Source: Achromobacter sp. UMC71 (lineage in GTDB: Bacteria; Pseudomonadota; Gammaproteobacteria; Burkholderiales; Burkholderiaceae_B). Taken from it: DNA of 64,000 bases. The translations under genes and the position numbers were made by a program. The stretch spans positions 124,001 to 188,000 of the forward strand of contig NZ_LZZT01000056.1 in NCBI RefSeq assembly GCF_014170305.1, read 5' to 3'. Shown in pieces: positions 36,127 to 43,686 of this stretch (the stretch's first letter is position 1; every line of letters begins with the position of its first letter). The notes beneath the pieces were generated by a model. It was not told the origin of the DNA. It did not search any database and saw only the letters and a list, made by a program, of their open reading frames with translations.

Positions 36127-36147
36127 CGGCCGGCGAAGCGCCGGCCG
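36127..36147 (-). terminator. Hairpin downstream of the major pilin gene
   Basis: CGGCCGGCG-aag-CGCCGGCCG: a perfect nine-pair GC stem with a three-base loop, 31 bases past the major subunit stop and before the chaperone start. No T-run follows. Such structures stabilise the abundant major-subunit mRNA and let only part of the transcription continue into chaperone and usher. Confidence 0.65.
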
Positions 36148-36177
36148 CATGAGGACTTGGCGCGAAGCGCGCCGGAC

Positions 36178-36726
36178 TTAGTTGTAGGCGACCGTGAACT
36201 GCGCGGTGGCGTTGGCGGTACCCGCGGTCACGGCCGAGCCGCCAGCCGCCGGGTTCTCGGCCGTTTGAATGTAGGCCGCCTGGAACTGCAGCTGGTTATC
36301 ACCCCGGAGCACGGCGTAGTTACCCGAATCGGCCCCCACCTGAATGGCCGTGCCTGACGAATCCTGCAACTGGATCGCAATGCCTCGGGCGACCGACGAG
36401 ATCACTTCGCCCGCGCCGATGCGCAGATTGCCGTCGGCATCGGCAATGCCGTCAAAGCGAACGTTCGCCGTTCTGTCGGCGCTGCAACGCAGCAGATCGA
36501 TCGTGAACTTCGACGCCGCGGTCGTCGATCCCTGGGCGGTGAAGGAATCGGTGTTCCAACTGCCCATATTGACCGTCATGTTCTGGCTGGCCGGGGAAAT
36601 GGCGCAAGGCGAGGTATTCACCAAACCCTGGAAGCTGATGTTGCCATCCGCAGCCAACGCCGTGCCGGCGGCAAATGCGCCACTCACGGAAACCGCAACA
36701 ATCAGGAGTTTCTTGATGTTTTTCAT
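36178..36726 (-). CDS. Fimbrial major subunit
   Basis: A 182-aa type 1 pilin (FimA-like). The start at 36726 (MKNIKKLLIVAVSVSGAFAA) leads into a signal peptide cut after ALAAD. It has GLVNTSPCAISPASQNMTV and LLRCSADRTANVRFDG (Cys pair), GIAIQLQDSSGTAIQVG and a C-terminal FTVAYN with the penultimate Tyr. It is first in the operon and separated from the chaperone by a strong hairpin, as expected for the main rod subunit. Confidence 0.93.
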   Translation of the reverse strand: MKNIKKLLIVAVSVSGAFAAGTALAADGNISFQGLVNTSPCAISPASQNMTVNMGSWNTDSFTAQGSTTAASKFTIDLLRCSADRTANVRFDGIADADGNLRIGAGEVISSVARGIAIQLQDSSGTAIQVGADSGNYAVLRGDNQLQFQAAYIQTAENPAAGGSAVTAGTANATAQFTVAYN

Positions 36727-37125
36727 GATTGGATAATCTCGCTTAAAGTAGACCAAGGAAACACTGAAAAAACCGGTCCGCCTGGCACAAGAACCGTCGC
36801 CGGATCAATGGCGCTAGCGAGGTATTTTCAGCACTGACTAACGCCTGCCCCTGCTTTTTTCCAAGGGCTTACCGGCAGCGAAAATATAAATCCATCATGC
36901 TCGACCGCGACGTAAGAGAAATCCGAAAAAAAATGGCGCGACGCGCCCTACCGTCTGCGAAAGGCGTTTAAACGCGATATGCCGCACCGCTCGGCACATA
37001 GCGGGAAGTGCCTCGCCGAAGTAACAACCATTAGGAATATTCCGAAAAATCCTGGATTTTCTTCAAATATCCCATCCCGCACTCCATCATGAGCGTCATC
37101 GTGACCATCCTCTCGGACATGCGCT
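36727..37125. other. Divergent promoter region of fimbrial operon and response regulator
   Basis: 399 bases with lower GC than its neighbours and several A/T-rich tracts (for example around 36855-36935 and 37025-37075). No gene is visible. I found no clear pair of inverted repeats that would mark a fimS-like invertible promoter. It must contain both promoters and probably the binding site of the regulator at 37126. Confidence 0.45.
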
Positions 37126-37782
37126 GTGAAACACGACGTCGTTATTGCAGATGACCATCCTATTATCCGTGCCGGCATCGAGCTGGCGATTCGTCAGATT
37201 CCATACTGCCGTTTGACTGCGCAGGCCTCGCACGGCAAGGAGTTGATCGACCTTCTGGCCGCGCACAAATGTGACGTTCTGATCGCTGATTACTCCATGC
37301 CGCACGAATCATCGCCGGACGGCTTGGCACTGATCGATTTCGTGAGGCGACGCTACCCGCAGACCCGGATAATTATTCTCACGATGGTGGATAACCCCCT
37401 GCTCATCCATCGGATATATGAACTTCGCGTCGCGGCGTTGTTGAGCAAGATGGACTCTTTCGAACACATCGAGAACGCCATGCATGCGCTGGGCGGCGAG
37501 ACGCCCTATTGCTCGCCGATCGTGCAATCGATTCTGAAGACGTATCGGAAGGGCCGCGGGGATCATCCGCCGCTCGAACGGCTGTCGCCCCGGGAATTGG
37601 AAGTACTGAGACTGTGCGCCTCGGGACTACCGGTGGGAAAAGTCGCCGAACAGCTCCGGCGCAGCATCAAGACAATCAGCTCGCAGAAAATCGCGGCCAT
37701 GAAAAAACTCGGCATCAAGAACGATGCAGATCTTTACTGCGCCATCTTCGAACACAAACTGCTCAAGAACATCGCTATCTGA
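37126..37782 (+). CDS. NarL/FixJ-type response regulator (orphan)
   Basis: A 218-aa response regulator with an RcsB-like outline. The receiver domain (about 1-125) has the acidic pair in VVIADDHPIIRAG and the phospho-acceptor Asp in DVLIADYSMPHE (about 55), with the Thr and Lys switch residues in IILTMVDN and LLSKMDS. A LuxR-type HTH follows (about 150-210, LSPRELEVLRLCASGLPVGK, then KTISSQKIAAMKKL). No histidine kinase gene adjoins it. It is divergent from the fimbrial operon, so control of fimbriae is the natural inference. Confidence 0.92.
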   Translation: MKHDVVIADDHPIIRAGIELAIRQIPYCRLTAQASHGKELIDLLAAHKCDVLIADYSMPHESSPDGLALIDFVRRRYPQTRIIILTMVDNPLLIHRIYELRVAALLSKMDSFEHIENAMHALGGETPYCSPIVQSILKTYRKGRGDHPPLERLSPRELEVLRLCASGLPVGKVAEQLRRSIKTISSQKIAAMKKLGIKNDADLYCAIFEHKLLKNIAI

Positions 37783-37951
37783 CGATCTCTGCTGCCCGGT
37801 CAGCCACGAGTGCGACGGGGCTAGTCGCTATCGCGCGGCATCGTTCGCGCCGTGTTCGATCTTCGTGCCACTGGGGATCACAGGCGGTATCGAATCGGCA
37901 CCCATGCCCGAGCAATCAAGCCCAACTCGAATCGCCTGTCCCGTGACGGCT

Positions 37952-38413
37952 TTACTTCAAGAGCATGAATAGGCGGGCGCGCAAGGGTTCCGGCCGGGCG
38001 CGCGGATCATACAGATACTGCTCAAACAGCGGGAACGCTGCCGGCTCCCTGCCGCTGGCCGGCAACCACTCGGCGAACAGCCACTGATACGCCTTGATGA
38101 CCCCGGCCGCGGGCCCCGCGTAGTCCAGAATCGCATACTGCCCCGCGGGAATCTCAAAGCGCTGGAGCTTGCCCCCCAGATAGGCGCCTGGCGCCACGGA
38201 TACACCTGCCAGGGAACGCAGCTTGGCAACCGGCACTTTTTCAGGATCGTCAAAGTAGACGCCATAGCCCTGGGCATTCTTGCCGGCCAGGCCCCGTTCG
38301 GTGGCCAGCGTCAGGGCGCGTTCGAATACAGGGCCGATTTCGTGATAGCAGCCATGATGAAGCAGTACGGCAAGGCTGGTTCCGGAGAAAGAGTCAATGG
38401 TGATGGGATACAA
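37952..38413 (-). CDS. GyrI-like/AraC effector-binding domain protein
   Basis: A 153-aa stand-alone effector-binding (GyrI-like, SHS2) domain. It begins with YPITIDSFSGTSLAVLLHHG and contains GYGVYFDDPEKVPVAKLRSLAGVSV and KLQRFEIPAGQYAILDYAGP, all typical of SbmC/GyrI and of the C-terminal part of AraC-type regulators. The short N-terminus lacks any helix-turn-helix, so it is a ligand-binding or gyrase-modulating protein, not a regulator by itself. It is probably the last ordinary chromosomal gene before the prophage remnant. Confidence 0.85.
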   Translation of the reverse strand: MYPITIDSFSGTSLAVLLHHGCYHEIGPVFERALTLATERGLAGKNAQGYGVYFDDPEKVPVAKLRSLAGVSVAPGAYLGGKLQRFEIPAGQYAILDYAGPAAGVIKAYQWLFAEWLPASGREPAAFPLFEQYLYDPRARPEPLRARLFMLLK

Positions 38414-38671
38414 GCGTTGCTCCTGAAGACGAGAGCCCGACCGGGCTGGGAGGCTTCTCCAGGAGCAATCTACGGGGCGCGTCTCTCAAAGCACCATTGG
38501 AAAATTCTGATTTTTGAGCCAGAGGCATCGCGCCCCGGCCCGGCGGGCGTGGATCCGGGACGGCAACGTTGGTCGTGCCTGGTCAGGTGATCCGGTAATC
38601 CCCCTGCAAAAACGATGATCGCTAAAAATGAGGAGATTACCTTGGATGTTCAATCGCGTCCCCTATAGACG
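38414..38671. other. Intergenic region at the edge of the prophage remnant
   Basis: About 260 bases with no supported gene. It holds the promoter of the GyrI-like gene and the left boundary of the prophage remnant. I looked for a copy of the tRNA-His 3' end here and found none. Confidence 0.4.
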
Positions 38672-38692
38672 AAAAAATCCCGCCGAAGCGGG
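38672..38692 (-). terminator. Rho-independent terminator, minus strand
   Basis: CCCGC-cgaa-GCGGG stem (38679-38692) with an A-run at 38672-38677, which reads as a T-run on the minus strand. It ends the gene at 38739. Nearly the same hairpin lies at 39905. Confidence 0.88.
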
Positions 38693-38738
38693 TTAATAAA
38701 TGATCAAATCGGCAGCGTCGATTAAGACGCTCGCCTGT

Positions 38739-39779
38739 CTACTCTTGCTCTTTTTGCTCGGGGTCCGGCATATCGTCGATGATCGCCTGCTTCACCTGCC
38801 CCCCCTTCGTACTGACAATGACTTGCAGGTACACCATAGTCTGCTCTTGGACCGCCTTCCAAAATTTCTCCCGTTGCTCAGCCGACAGTGGCCCTCCTTC
38901 AGAGAGGTCGACAATTGCCGAAAGTTCACCACTTTTGTTGCTGAGGGAGAAACGAGCCATGTCAGCACCAGGCGGCCGACGATGCCCTGTGACTAAGAAC
39001 CAGTCACGAACCACATCACGTTCCGTGGATTCGCGAGCGGATCGCGCTTTGATTTCCTTGACGGCATCCTGATCGAAGCTCACTACACCCAACGAAGCCG
39101 CTATCACGTTTGGAGACGCCTTCACCGCTTGCTTCGTTCCTTCAGCCGTTGCATGCTTGAATGCAGCAACCTCCGGCAACTTGCTCACGACGTTATCCAC
39201 GATTTCAGCAACCTGCCCTAGGCGCGCCGTTTCACCTTGACTGCGCAGTTCTTCCACGCGGATCTGCCCATCAATTTCCAGCCGCTTTACCTTGGCGTCG
39301 TAGTGAGCCGCCCCGATCTTAGTCGCCGCATACCCGAGTGCCAGCACCACGGCGATTCCGAGGATTGCGACAAGCTTGTAGGTGTCATCCATGTTGCTCA
39401 GCCCCTCGCCTAGTTTTGTCAAGAAGCCTGAGATACCAGCTTCAAACTCGCTGCTACCTTCATTGACGTGGAAAACAAGATTAAAGTTCTCGAGATCTTC
39501 CTTGGATAGCTTACGCAAATCGTCAGTCTTGTACAGAGCAGCAGCAACCGCCCTATATATTTCTTCTTGGAATCCCCACAACCCTCGTGCAAACGCTCCC
39601 GGCACGGTGCGATGGAAATCCGGTCCTTCTATGCGAAGCTCGACAGACCTCAAGTCACCCGCGAAGACGATCTGCTTCGGAAACTCAAACTGCTGACCCA
39701 ACTGCACCTGGGCCAGAATCTCCTGAATCTCCTCAAGGGTCGAGATAGTCAGTATGCCATTCTGCCCGAGTTCAGCCAT
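38739..39779 (-). CDS. Membrane-anchored hypothetical protein, prophage cargo (possible moron)
   Basis: A 346-aa protein of unknown family with an AGGAG ribosome site nine bases before its ATG. An N-terminal soluble part (about 1-130) includes VELRIEGPDFHRTVPGAFAR. A transmembrane helix follows at about 135-153 (KLVAILGIAVVLALGYAA), then a charged helix (AKVKRLEIDGQIRVEELRSQ) and a C-terminal strand-rich domain (about 260-340, ARFSLSNKSGELSAIVDLSE). It is flanked on both sides by near-identical minus-strand terminators, so it is an autonomous unit inside the prophage. Roles such as superinfection exclusion or defence effector are guesses from this setting. Confidence 0.75.
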   Translation of the reverse strand: MAELGQNGILTISTLEEIQEILAQVQLGQQFEFPKQIVFAGDLRSVELRIEGPDFHRTVPGAFARGLWGFQEEIYRAVAAALYKTDDLRKLSKEDLENFNLVFHVNEGSSEFEAGISGFLTKLGEGLSNMDDTYKLVAILGIAVVLALGYAATKIGAAHYDAKVKRLEIDGQIRVEELRSQGETARLGQVAEIVDNVVSKLPEVAAFKHATAEGTKQAVKASPNVIAASLGVVSFDQDAVKEIKARSARESTERDVVRDWFLVTGHRRPPGADMARFSLSNKSGELSAIVDLSEGGPLSAEQREKFWKAVQEQTMVYLQVIVSTKGGQVKQAIIDDMPDPEQKEQE

Positions 39780-39904
39780 TCATCTTCTCCTAAGGAATGC
39801 GCAGAATCATACTGTATCCAAGTGTCACGACCAAAACCGAGCTTCGAAGAATAGAAGAGCCAACTACTTTTTTCCCGTAAGAGCTTATATGTTCAACATG
39901 GACG

Positions 39905-39928
39905 AAAAAAATGCCCGCCGAAGCGGGC
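39905..39928 (-). terminator. Rho-independent terminator, minus strand
   Basis: GCCCGC-cgaa-GCGGGC stem (39913-39928) with an A-run at 39905-39911 that becomes the T-run on the minus strand. It closes the tail-fibre module and insulates the gene at 38739 from read-through. Confidence 0.88.
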
Positions 39929-39945
39929 TAACACTGTGCACCTTG

Positions 39946-40185
39946 TCACACTAGGCTCAATTCCTGGTGCTTGTCGCCGGAGCAGCCCGGTGGCGGGATG
40001 TCCTCCGACACCCATTCCCCGTTCTTCACGCTGTAGTGCTTACCGTCCTAAATGCTGCTTGGAGGAGCCTTGTCGCTCGCCCCTCCCTGGATGAGATATA
40101 CCCCGGGCTTCAGAGGCGATTCATCAAGAGTGACGGGGTCGACCAGAAATCCCATGGAGTCCTACTGCGAAACGATCTTTCCCAT
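39946..40185 (-). pseudogene. Phage tail-fibre-assembly-like gene broken by two stop codons
   Basis: From an ATG at 40185 one frame reads MGKIVSQ, TAG, DSMGFLVDPVTLDESPLKPG, VYLIQGGASDKAPPSSI, TAG, DGKHYSVKNGEWVSEDIPPP, then more to a TGA at 39946. The continuous sense reading across both TAG codons and the position just after the fibre gene mark it as a decayed gene. The family is inferred from position and sequence style. Confidence 0.65.
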
Positions 40186-40196
40186 TTCATCCCCGA

Positions 40197-40855
40197 TCAG
40201 TATTTGATGCACGCCAGCAGCGCGACGTTGCGCGGGAGAGGTTCAGCACCAAAGTTGGCAGGGTTTGCGCCGGAACCGGAAATCCCCTGAGTGTTTTGGG
40301 CATTGCCGGACGAGCTCACCACATATTGCTGATTACCGGTGGTGGTCCCGCTAGCAAGATACCGTGAGCGTGGCTGTGGTTCTGGAGCTGGTCAGTCTGA
40401 TTCGACCCGAATGCGCGACGGGGGGCGGTGCCTTTCCCACTTTCCCATCATCCCAGCCGCGTACGAACTCCCCTCGCAGATTCGGAAGAACGATATAGGC
40501 CCCAGTGGTGCTGCGGGTCGTTGCAGGATTGGCTGCATCCGTGCAGCGATACCCGAATGAGGCCGTAGCATGGAGAGCGTTGCCGCAATAAATGTTTGTT
40601 GCCAACGCCGCATAAGTGGCTACAGACACAGCCGCGCCGTTGGCCTGAGCGAGGTCGCGGGAGCGGTGGTCATCGCGAGTGATGTATCGCCCCCGGGAGT
40701 GCCTGCGACACTACCGACTGCACAAATACGGTGGTCGCAAGCTGGGTGGTGTTCGTCCCAGTTGCGGCGGTGGGCGCGGCAGGGGGACCCCGTTAACTGA
40801 GGAGAGTTCAGAATTGCAATTCCTGTCCAATTCGCCGATGGCCTAGAGTCTGGAT
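40197..40855 (-). pseudogene. Phage tail-fibre / tail-collar gene with several frameshifts
   Basis: Pieces in different frames line up into one tail-collar protein. WTGIAILNSPQLT is followed by AAPTAATGTNTTQLATTVFV, then the frame with YRCTDAANPATTRSTTGAYI and VLPNLRGEFVRGWDDG, then RAFGSNQTDQLQNHSHAHG, and last ASGTTTGNQQYVVSSSGNAQ and LPRNVALLACIKY before the stop at 40197. At least three single-base changes break the frame. The 5' end directly abuts the terminase gene, so everything between was deleted. Confidence 0.85.
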
Positions 40856-41413
40856 TTACCGTACTGTTACCAATTGGATCGTCGTGGGCATTGTCGGGAC
40901 AGGTCCACCGTCCGGGCCGGAGTGTTCCCCCCGATCCTTGAACATTTCAAGGTGGCGCCCTATATCGACCAGCGCGCCCTTCTTGTCAAGCAGCTTAACC
41001 TTTAGCCCTTCGCGGCCTTCGGATATCGCGGAGATCGCCGCGGCGGTGTTGTCGTCGATATCGTCCGCGCTCACCAGTGCCAGGCCGTGACAGGGCTCGG
41101 TCACTTCACCCTCATGGTCGCCGGCTTCCGTGACTCGCAGTTCCGTCTTGCCCCTGCGGACGACCTTGTGGATATCACTGAAACCGATCATTGCCAGCTC
41201 GCGCAGGACCATGTCCTGAGTGATCTCGGTACGCTCGGCACGCGCCGCCAGGGCTTCCTGAACCGCCGCGGCGATTTCAAGTTTCTTCAAGTTTTGCTCG
41301 CCGATCTGGCCAGCAGTTTTCTGGCTACACCTGGCCCTTATCGACGCTTGTGTGGCATTGAAATCAACCAGGTACTCACCCACGAAACGACGCTGTTTGT
41401 GTGTCAGCGGCAT
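40856..41413 (-). CDS. Phage terminase small subunit
   Basis: A 185-aa terminase small subunit of the XtmA/Terminase_2 type, which recognises the phage pac/cos site and hands DNA to the large subunit. The N-terminal helix-turn-helix region is typical (LTHKQRRFVGEYLVDFNATQ, then RARCSQKTAGQIGEQNLKKL). The later KVKLLDKKGALVDIGRHLEMF segment is common in the family. The last residues (TIQLVTVR) may come from the fusion point with the fibre pseudogene. The large subunit is missing, so the protein has no packaging partner here. Confidence 0.9.
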   Translation of the reverse strand: MPLTHKQRRFVGEYLVDFNATQASIRARCSQKTAGQIGEQNLKKLEIAAAVQEALAARAERTEITQDMVLRELAMIGFSDIHKVVRRGKTELRVTEAGDHEGEVTEPCHGLALVSADDIDDNTAAAISAISEGREGLKVKLLDKKGALVDIGRHLEMFKDRGEHSGPDGGPVPTMPTTIQLVTVR

Positions 41414-41482
41414 TATCTATATATTCCATTCAGTAACAAAATAGATCTTTCCAATTCCACCTTGAGCAGCGAGGCAATACCA

Positions 41483-42049
41483 ATGACCATCAATAAGCAA
41501 GATCTAATGACTGTGTGCCTTTGCGGGGATGCGGACGGCAGGCGCGTCAGCGCTGGCCCGAGCATGGGCCGTTTTAATGGCTCCGGCACGGTCTATCTTT
41601 TGACCCCCGTAATTGACGTGAATCATGAAGAACCACGGGCGTTCTACGTCGATAAAACTGCTCCCCCCACAAAATGGGAACCTCTAGCAAAAGAGCGCTG
41701 GGCCGACGGAGTCGAATGCCGACGGCTATATGGCGCCCCCACCCCGGCAGGGCATATCGCCGAAATTAGGGAGCTCGCGGCGAGGCTGTATGGCACGAAC
41801 ATGCGAATCAACCTTCTTCGTCTAGCGGCTGGCTCAGCCGCCATCGTTGAAACGAATATGCGAATCCAGGAGCTTGCCACGCTGCAACAAAACATCCTTG
41901 CGCTAGGCGCAACGCTTTCCTCGCGCGACGGCTTCGAGGGCGGAGATCTGCCGATCGTTAAAATCATCCACGAAAACTATAAGGTGGAAGAGATTAACTA
42001 CAATTTCGGCAGGCTCTGGAATGAGCGCATGTCCAATGGGGATTGCTGA
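41483..42049 (+). CDS. Hypothetical protein, prophage cargo pair (first)
   Basis: A 188-aa protein, start at 41483 (MTINKQDLMTVCLCGDADGR); the long in-frame extension over the opposite terminase gene is a shadow. No family recognised. The middle and C-terminal part is helical (IAEIRELAARLYGTNMRINL, then MRIQELATLQQNILALGATL). It is transcribed opposite to the phage structural genes and has lower GC, like the HEPN-like gene 80 bases downstream. An AT-rich promoter-like stretch precedes it (41410-41460). Confidence 0.65.
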   Translation: MTINKQDLMTVCLCGDADGRRVSAGPSMGRFNGSGTVYLLTPVIDVNHEEPRAFYVDKTAPPTKWEPLAKERWADGVECRRLYGAPTPAGHIAEIRELAARLYGTNMRINLLRLAAGSAAIVETNMRIQELATLQQNILALGATLSSRDGFEGGDLPIVKIIHENYKVEEINYNFGRLWNERMSNGDC

Positions 42050-42129
42050 ACGCTGCACTCCATACGGCTCAACCTTGTCACAAACGCGCTGTCGAATGTC
42101 CCTTTCCCACAAACTCGGACTCACAACGA

Positions 42130-42816
42130 ATGCCATACGACCCAGCATCTATTAGCACATCTGACTTTGCAGCATTGAAGGATGATGATTTCATATGGAT
42201 ACATTTGCATGCTCGCCCCACGACGCACTGCCGATCTCACGCAATTCTGTCGACTCTAGGCGTTGCACTTTCAGAGTCTTGGTCGGCAAAGGCGAACAAC
42301 CACACTAGCGTCTTTCTGCCCCTATTAGGCTTATTTGCAGCTCTCGACCAAATCGGAAGCACTTATGCCGATTCGGCAAAGATGCACACCGAAAACCCAG
42401 CGTGGTCTGGCATTAAAAAGGCTCTTCACCACTTTAGCCACATACCGGGCGACAGCGACGAATGCAAGGCGCTGTATGGCCTACGGAACGCGCTCGTTCA
42501 CAATGGGAGCATTGCAACCCGAGGACGGCTAGATAGCGCCGGCAATGCTCAAGGCCCCTTTCATCGCTTCTCATTCGAGACCCGCGGCGCTGGGGGAAGC
42601 GTCGTTGAGTTTCCCCCCACACCATGGGACGGCGCCTGGGGGAAGGCCCCTTATACCGTCCTCAACAAGGATCGCTTTTACGATTTAGTGGAAGAGGTTG
42701 TTCGTAATGTAAAAGGCTTATTTATCAACGGCGGGCTTCAGGTCAGAATCACCTCCGATGAATTGGTTGACTCATTCATCATGACTTTGCCTCACCCGCC
42801 CAAACCAAGGACTTAG
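42130..42816 (+). CDS. HEPN-like hypothetical protein, prophage cargo pair (second)
   Basis: A 228-aa protein, start at 42130 (MPYDPASISTSDFAALKDDD). A helical central region includes SVFLPLLGLFAALDQIGSTY and ends in LYGLRNALVHNGS. Here Arg119 and His124 make the R-x4-H signature of HEPN domains, which are often RNA-cleaving toxins or defence effectors. A second helical part lies near the C-terminus (RFYDLVEEVVRNVKGLFI). The HEPN call is by motif and helical context only. It follows the 41483 gene on the same strand in prophage cargo, so a paired function is possible. Confidence 0.62.
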   Translation: MPYDPASISTSDFAALKDDDFIWIHLHARPTTHCRSHAILSTLGVALSESWSAKANNHTSVFLPLLGLFAALDQIGSTYADSAKMHTENPAWSGIKKALHHFSHIPGDSDECKALYGLRNALVHNGSIATRGRLDSAGNAQGPFHRFSFETRGAGGSVVEFPPTPWDGAWGKAPYTVLNKDRFYDLVEEVVRNVKGLFINGGLQVRITSDELVDSFIMTLPHPPKPRT

Positions 42817-42874
42817 ATCGCCTCACTAGCTCAGCGCCAATCGGCATTGATTTTTAGAGCGCAAGAACCCGCAC

Positions 42875-43151
42875 TTATAGTCCCGCTTCTTGTCCCGCTT
42901 TTGTGGCCGTCATGTCCCGGAAGCGGGACACAGAGTACTCTGCCGACGCGCCAGACACCTCTGCCGGCTGAGTTACCGCGATGGTTCCCGCGGTGATCAG
43001 CGCATCCAGCACGCGCTTCACCGCCTTCCGGGCTGCTTCTCGCTCTACCACAGTGAGAGGCTGGCCCCGTGTGGCATGCCGTACCAACTACCCTGAACGA
43101 GCGCGCCGGATACGCCTCCATCAAGTCCAACACTTCGTGCGCGTACTTCAC
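42875..43151 (-). pseudogene. Small phage gene with one frameshift
   Basis: A GTG start at 43151 has an excellent AAAGGAGG site. The first frame gives MKYAHEVLDLMEAYPARSF, but sense continues only in another frame with LVRHATRGQPLTVVEREAAR and KAVKRVLDALITAGTIAVTQ to a stop at 42875. A net one-base change near 43090 splits the gene. The product would be about 90 aa and helical; the function is unknown. It overlaps the preceding fragment's stop (43148). Confidence 0.6.
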
Positions 43152-43332
43152 GCGAACCTCCTTTCAACCTGGTTGCAGAAAAGGCCCAGGTACAGCTTGT
43201 ATTCGTTCTCGGTCATGCGCTCGAAGCCCAGCATAGGCTTGTCCGTGCCGTTAGTCAGCACCTGCTTGGCGTTGCCCGCATTGCCGATCAGCATAGGCGC
43301 CTGGGACTTGAATCCATTCTGACTGTTCTAAG
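43148..43332 (-). pseudogene. 3' fragment of a phage gene
   Basis: A reading frame with sense from about 43330 (NSQNGFKSQAPMLIGNAGNA, then KPMLGFERMTENEYKLYLGL) to a stop at 43148. A TAG lies just upstream of this stretch and no ribosome site precedes any internal ATG. It therefore looks like the C-terminal end of a gene whose 5' part was lost at the junction with the rightward genes starting near 43340. Confidence 0.5.
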
Positions 43333-43352
43333 CCTCGGCGATCCCGACAAGC

Positions 43353-43685
43353 GTGCGCGGGACCCACCCGCATTTCGGCCCTAAGCCCGTGGACGTCTTC
43401 GTCCTGAACGTCGAGCCGCTTCCCGGCGAGCACTGGAGACCCAGCAACGGCACCGTGGGCTACTCGTTCGTCACCGAAATCTGCGGCACCTACGCCCGGG
43501 ACCAGGATGATAACTGCCCTATCTTGGTCAGGTCATTCCACGGCGAGGCCGTTGAATGGCGCAGCACGGCCAGCGGCCCAATTTGCGTGGCCTACTCGCC
43601 TGCCGGAGAGTCCATCCCGAGGCAGCAGTGCGCGCACACTATGGCGCTGCCGCTGGGCGCCGACACCGACAAGAAGGAGAGATAG
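43353..43685 (+). CDS. Hypothetical protein of the integrase module
   Basis: A 110-aa soluble protein with a possible GTG start at 43353; a GTG at residue 13 is an alternative, and the true 5' end may be lost at the adjacent junction. The sequence (VDVFVLNVEPLPGEHWRPSN, then SFVTEICGTYARDQDDNCPI) is not recognised. Its end (GADTDKKER) overlaps the AAGGAG site of the DUF4224-like gene, so it belongs to the same rightward operon as the integrase. Confidence 0.5.
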   Translation: MRGTHPHFGPKPVDVFVLNVEPLPGEHWRPSNGTVGYSFVTEICGTYARDQDDNCPILVRSFHGEAVEWRSTASGPICVAYSPAGESIPRQQCAHTMALPLGADTDKKER

Positions 43686-43686
43686 A

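Noticed and set aside
37790-37850. Partial similarity (GACGGGGCTAGTC) to the tRNA-His 3' end as a left attachment site
   Set aside because: Too few matching bases in a row and outside the low-GC region.
38646-38696. Tiny plus-strand ORF with a GGAG-like site
   Set aside because: Its last codons are the minus-strand terminator hairpin; too short and no conserved features.
40005-40160. Possible stop-codon reassignment (two TAG codons in an otherwise sensible frame)
   Set aside because: Neighbouring fibre gene is also broken by frameshifts, and no suppressor tRNA or recoding element is visible; ordinary decay explains it.
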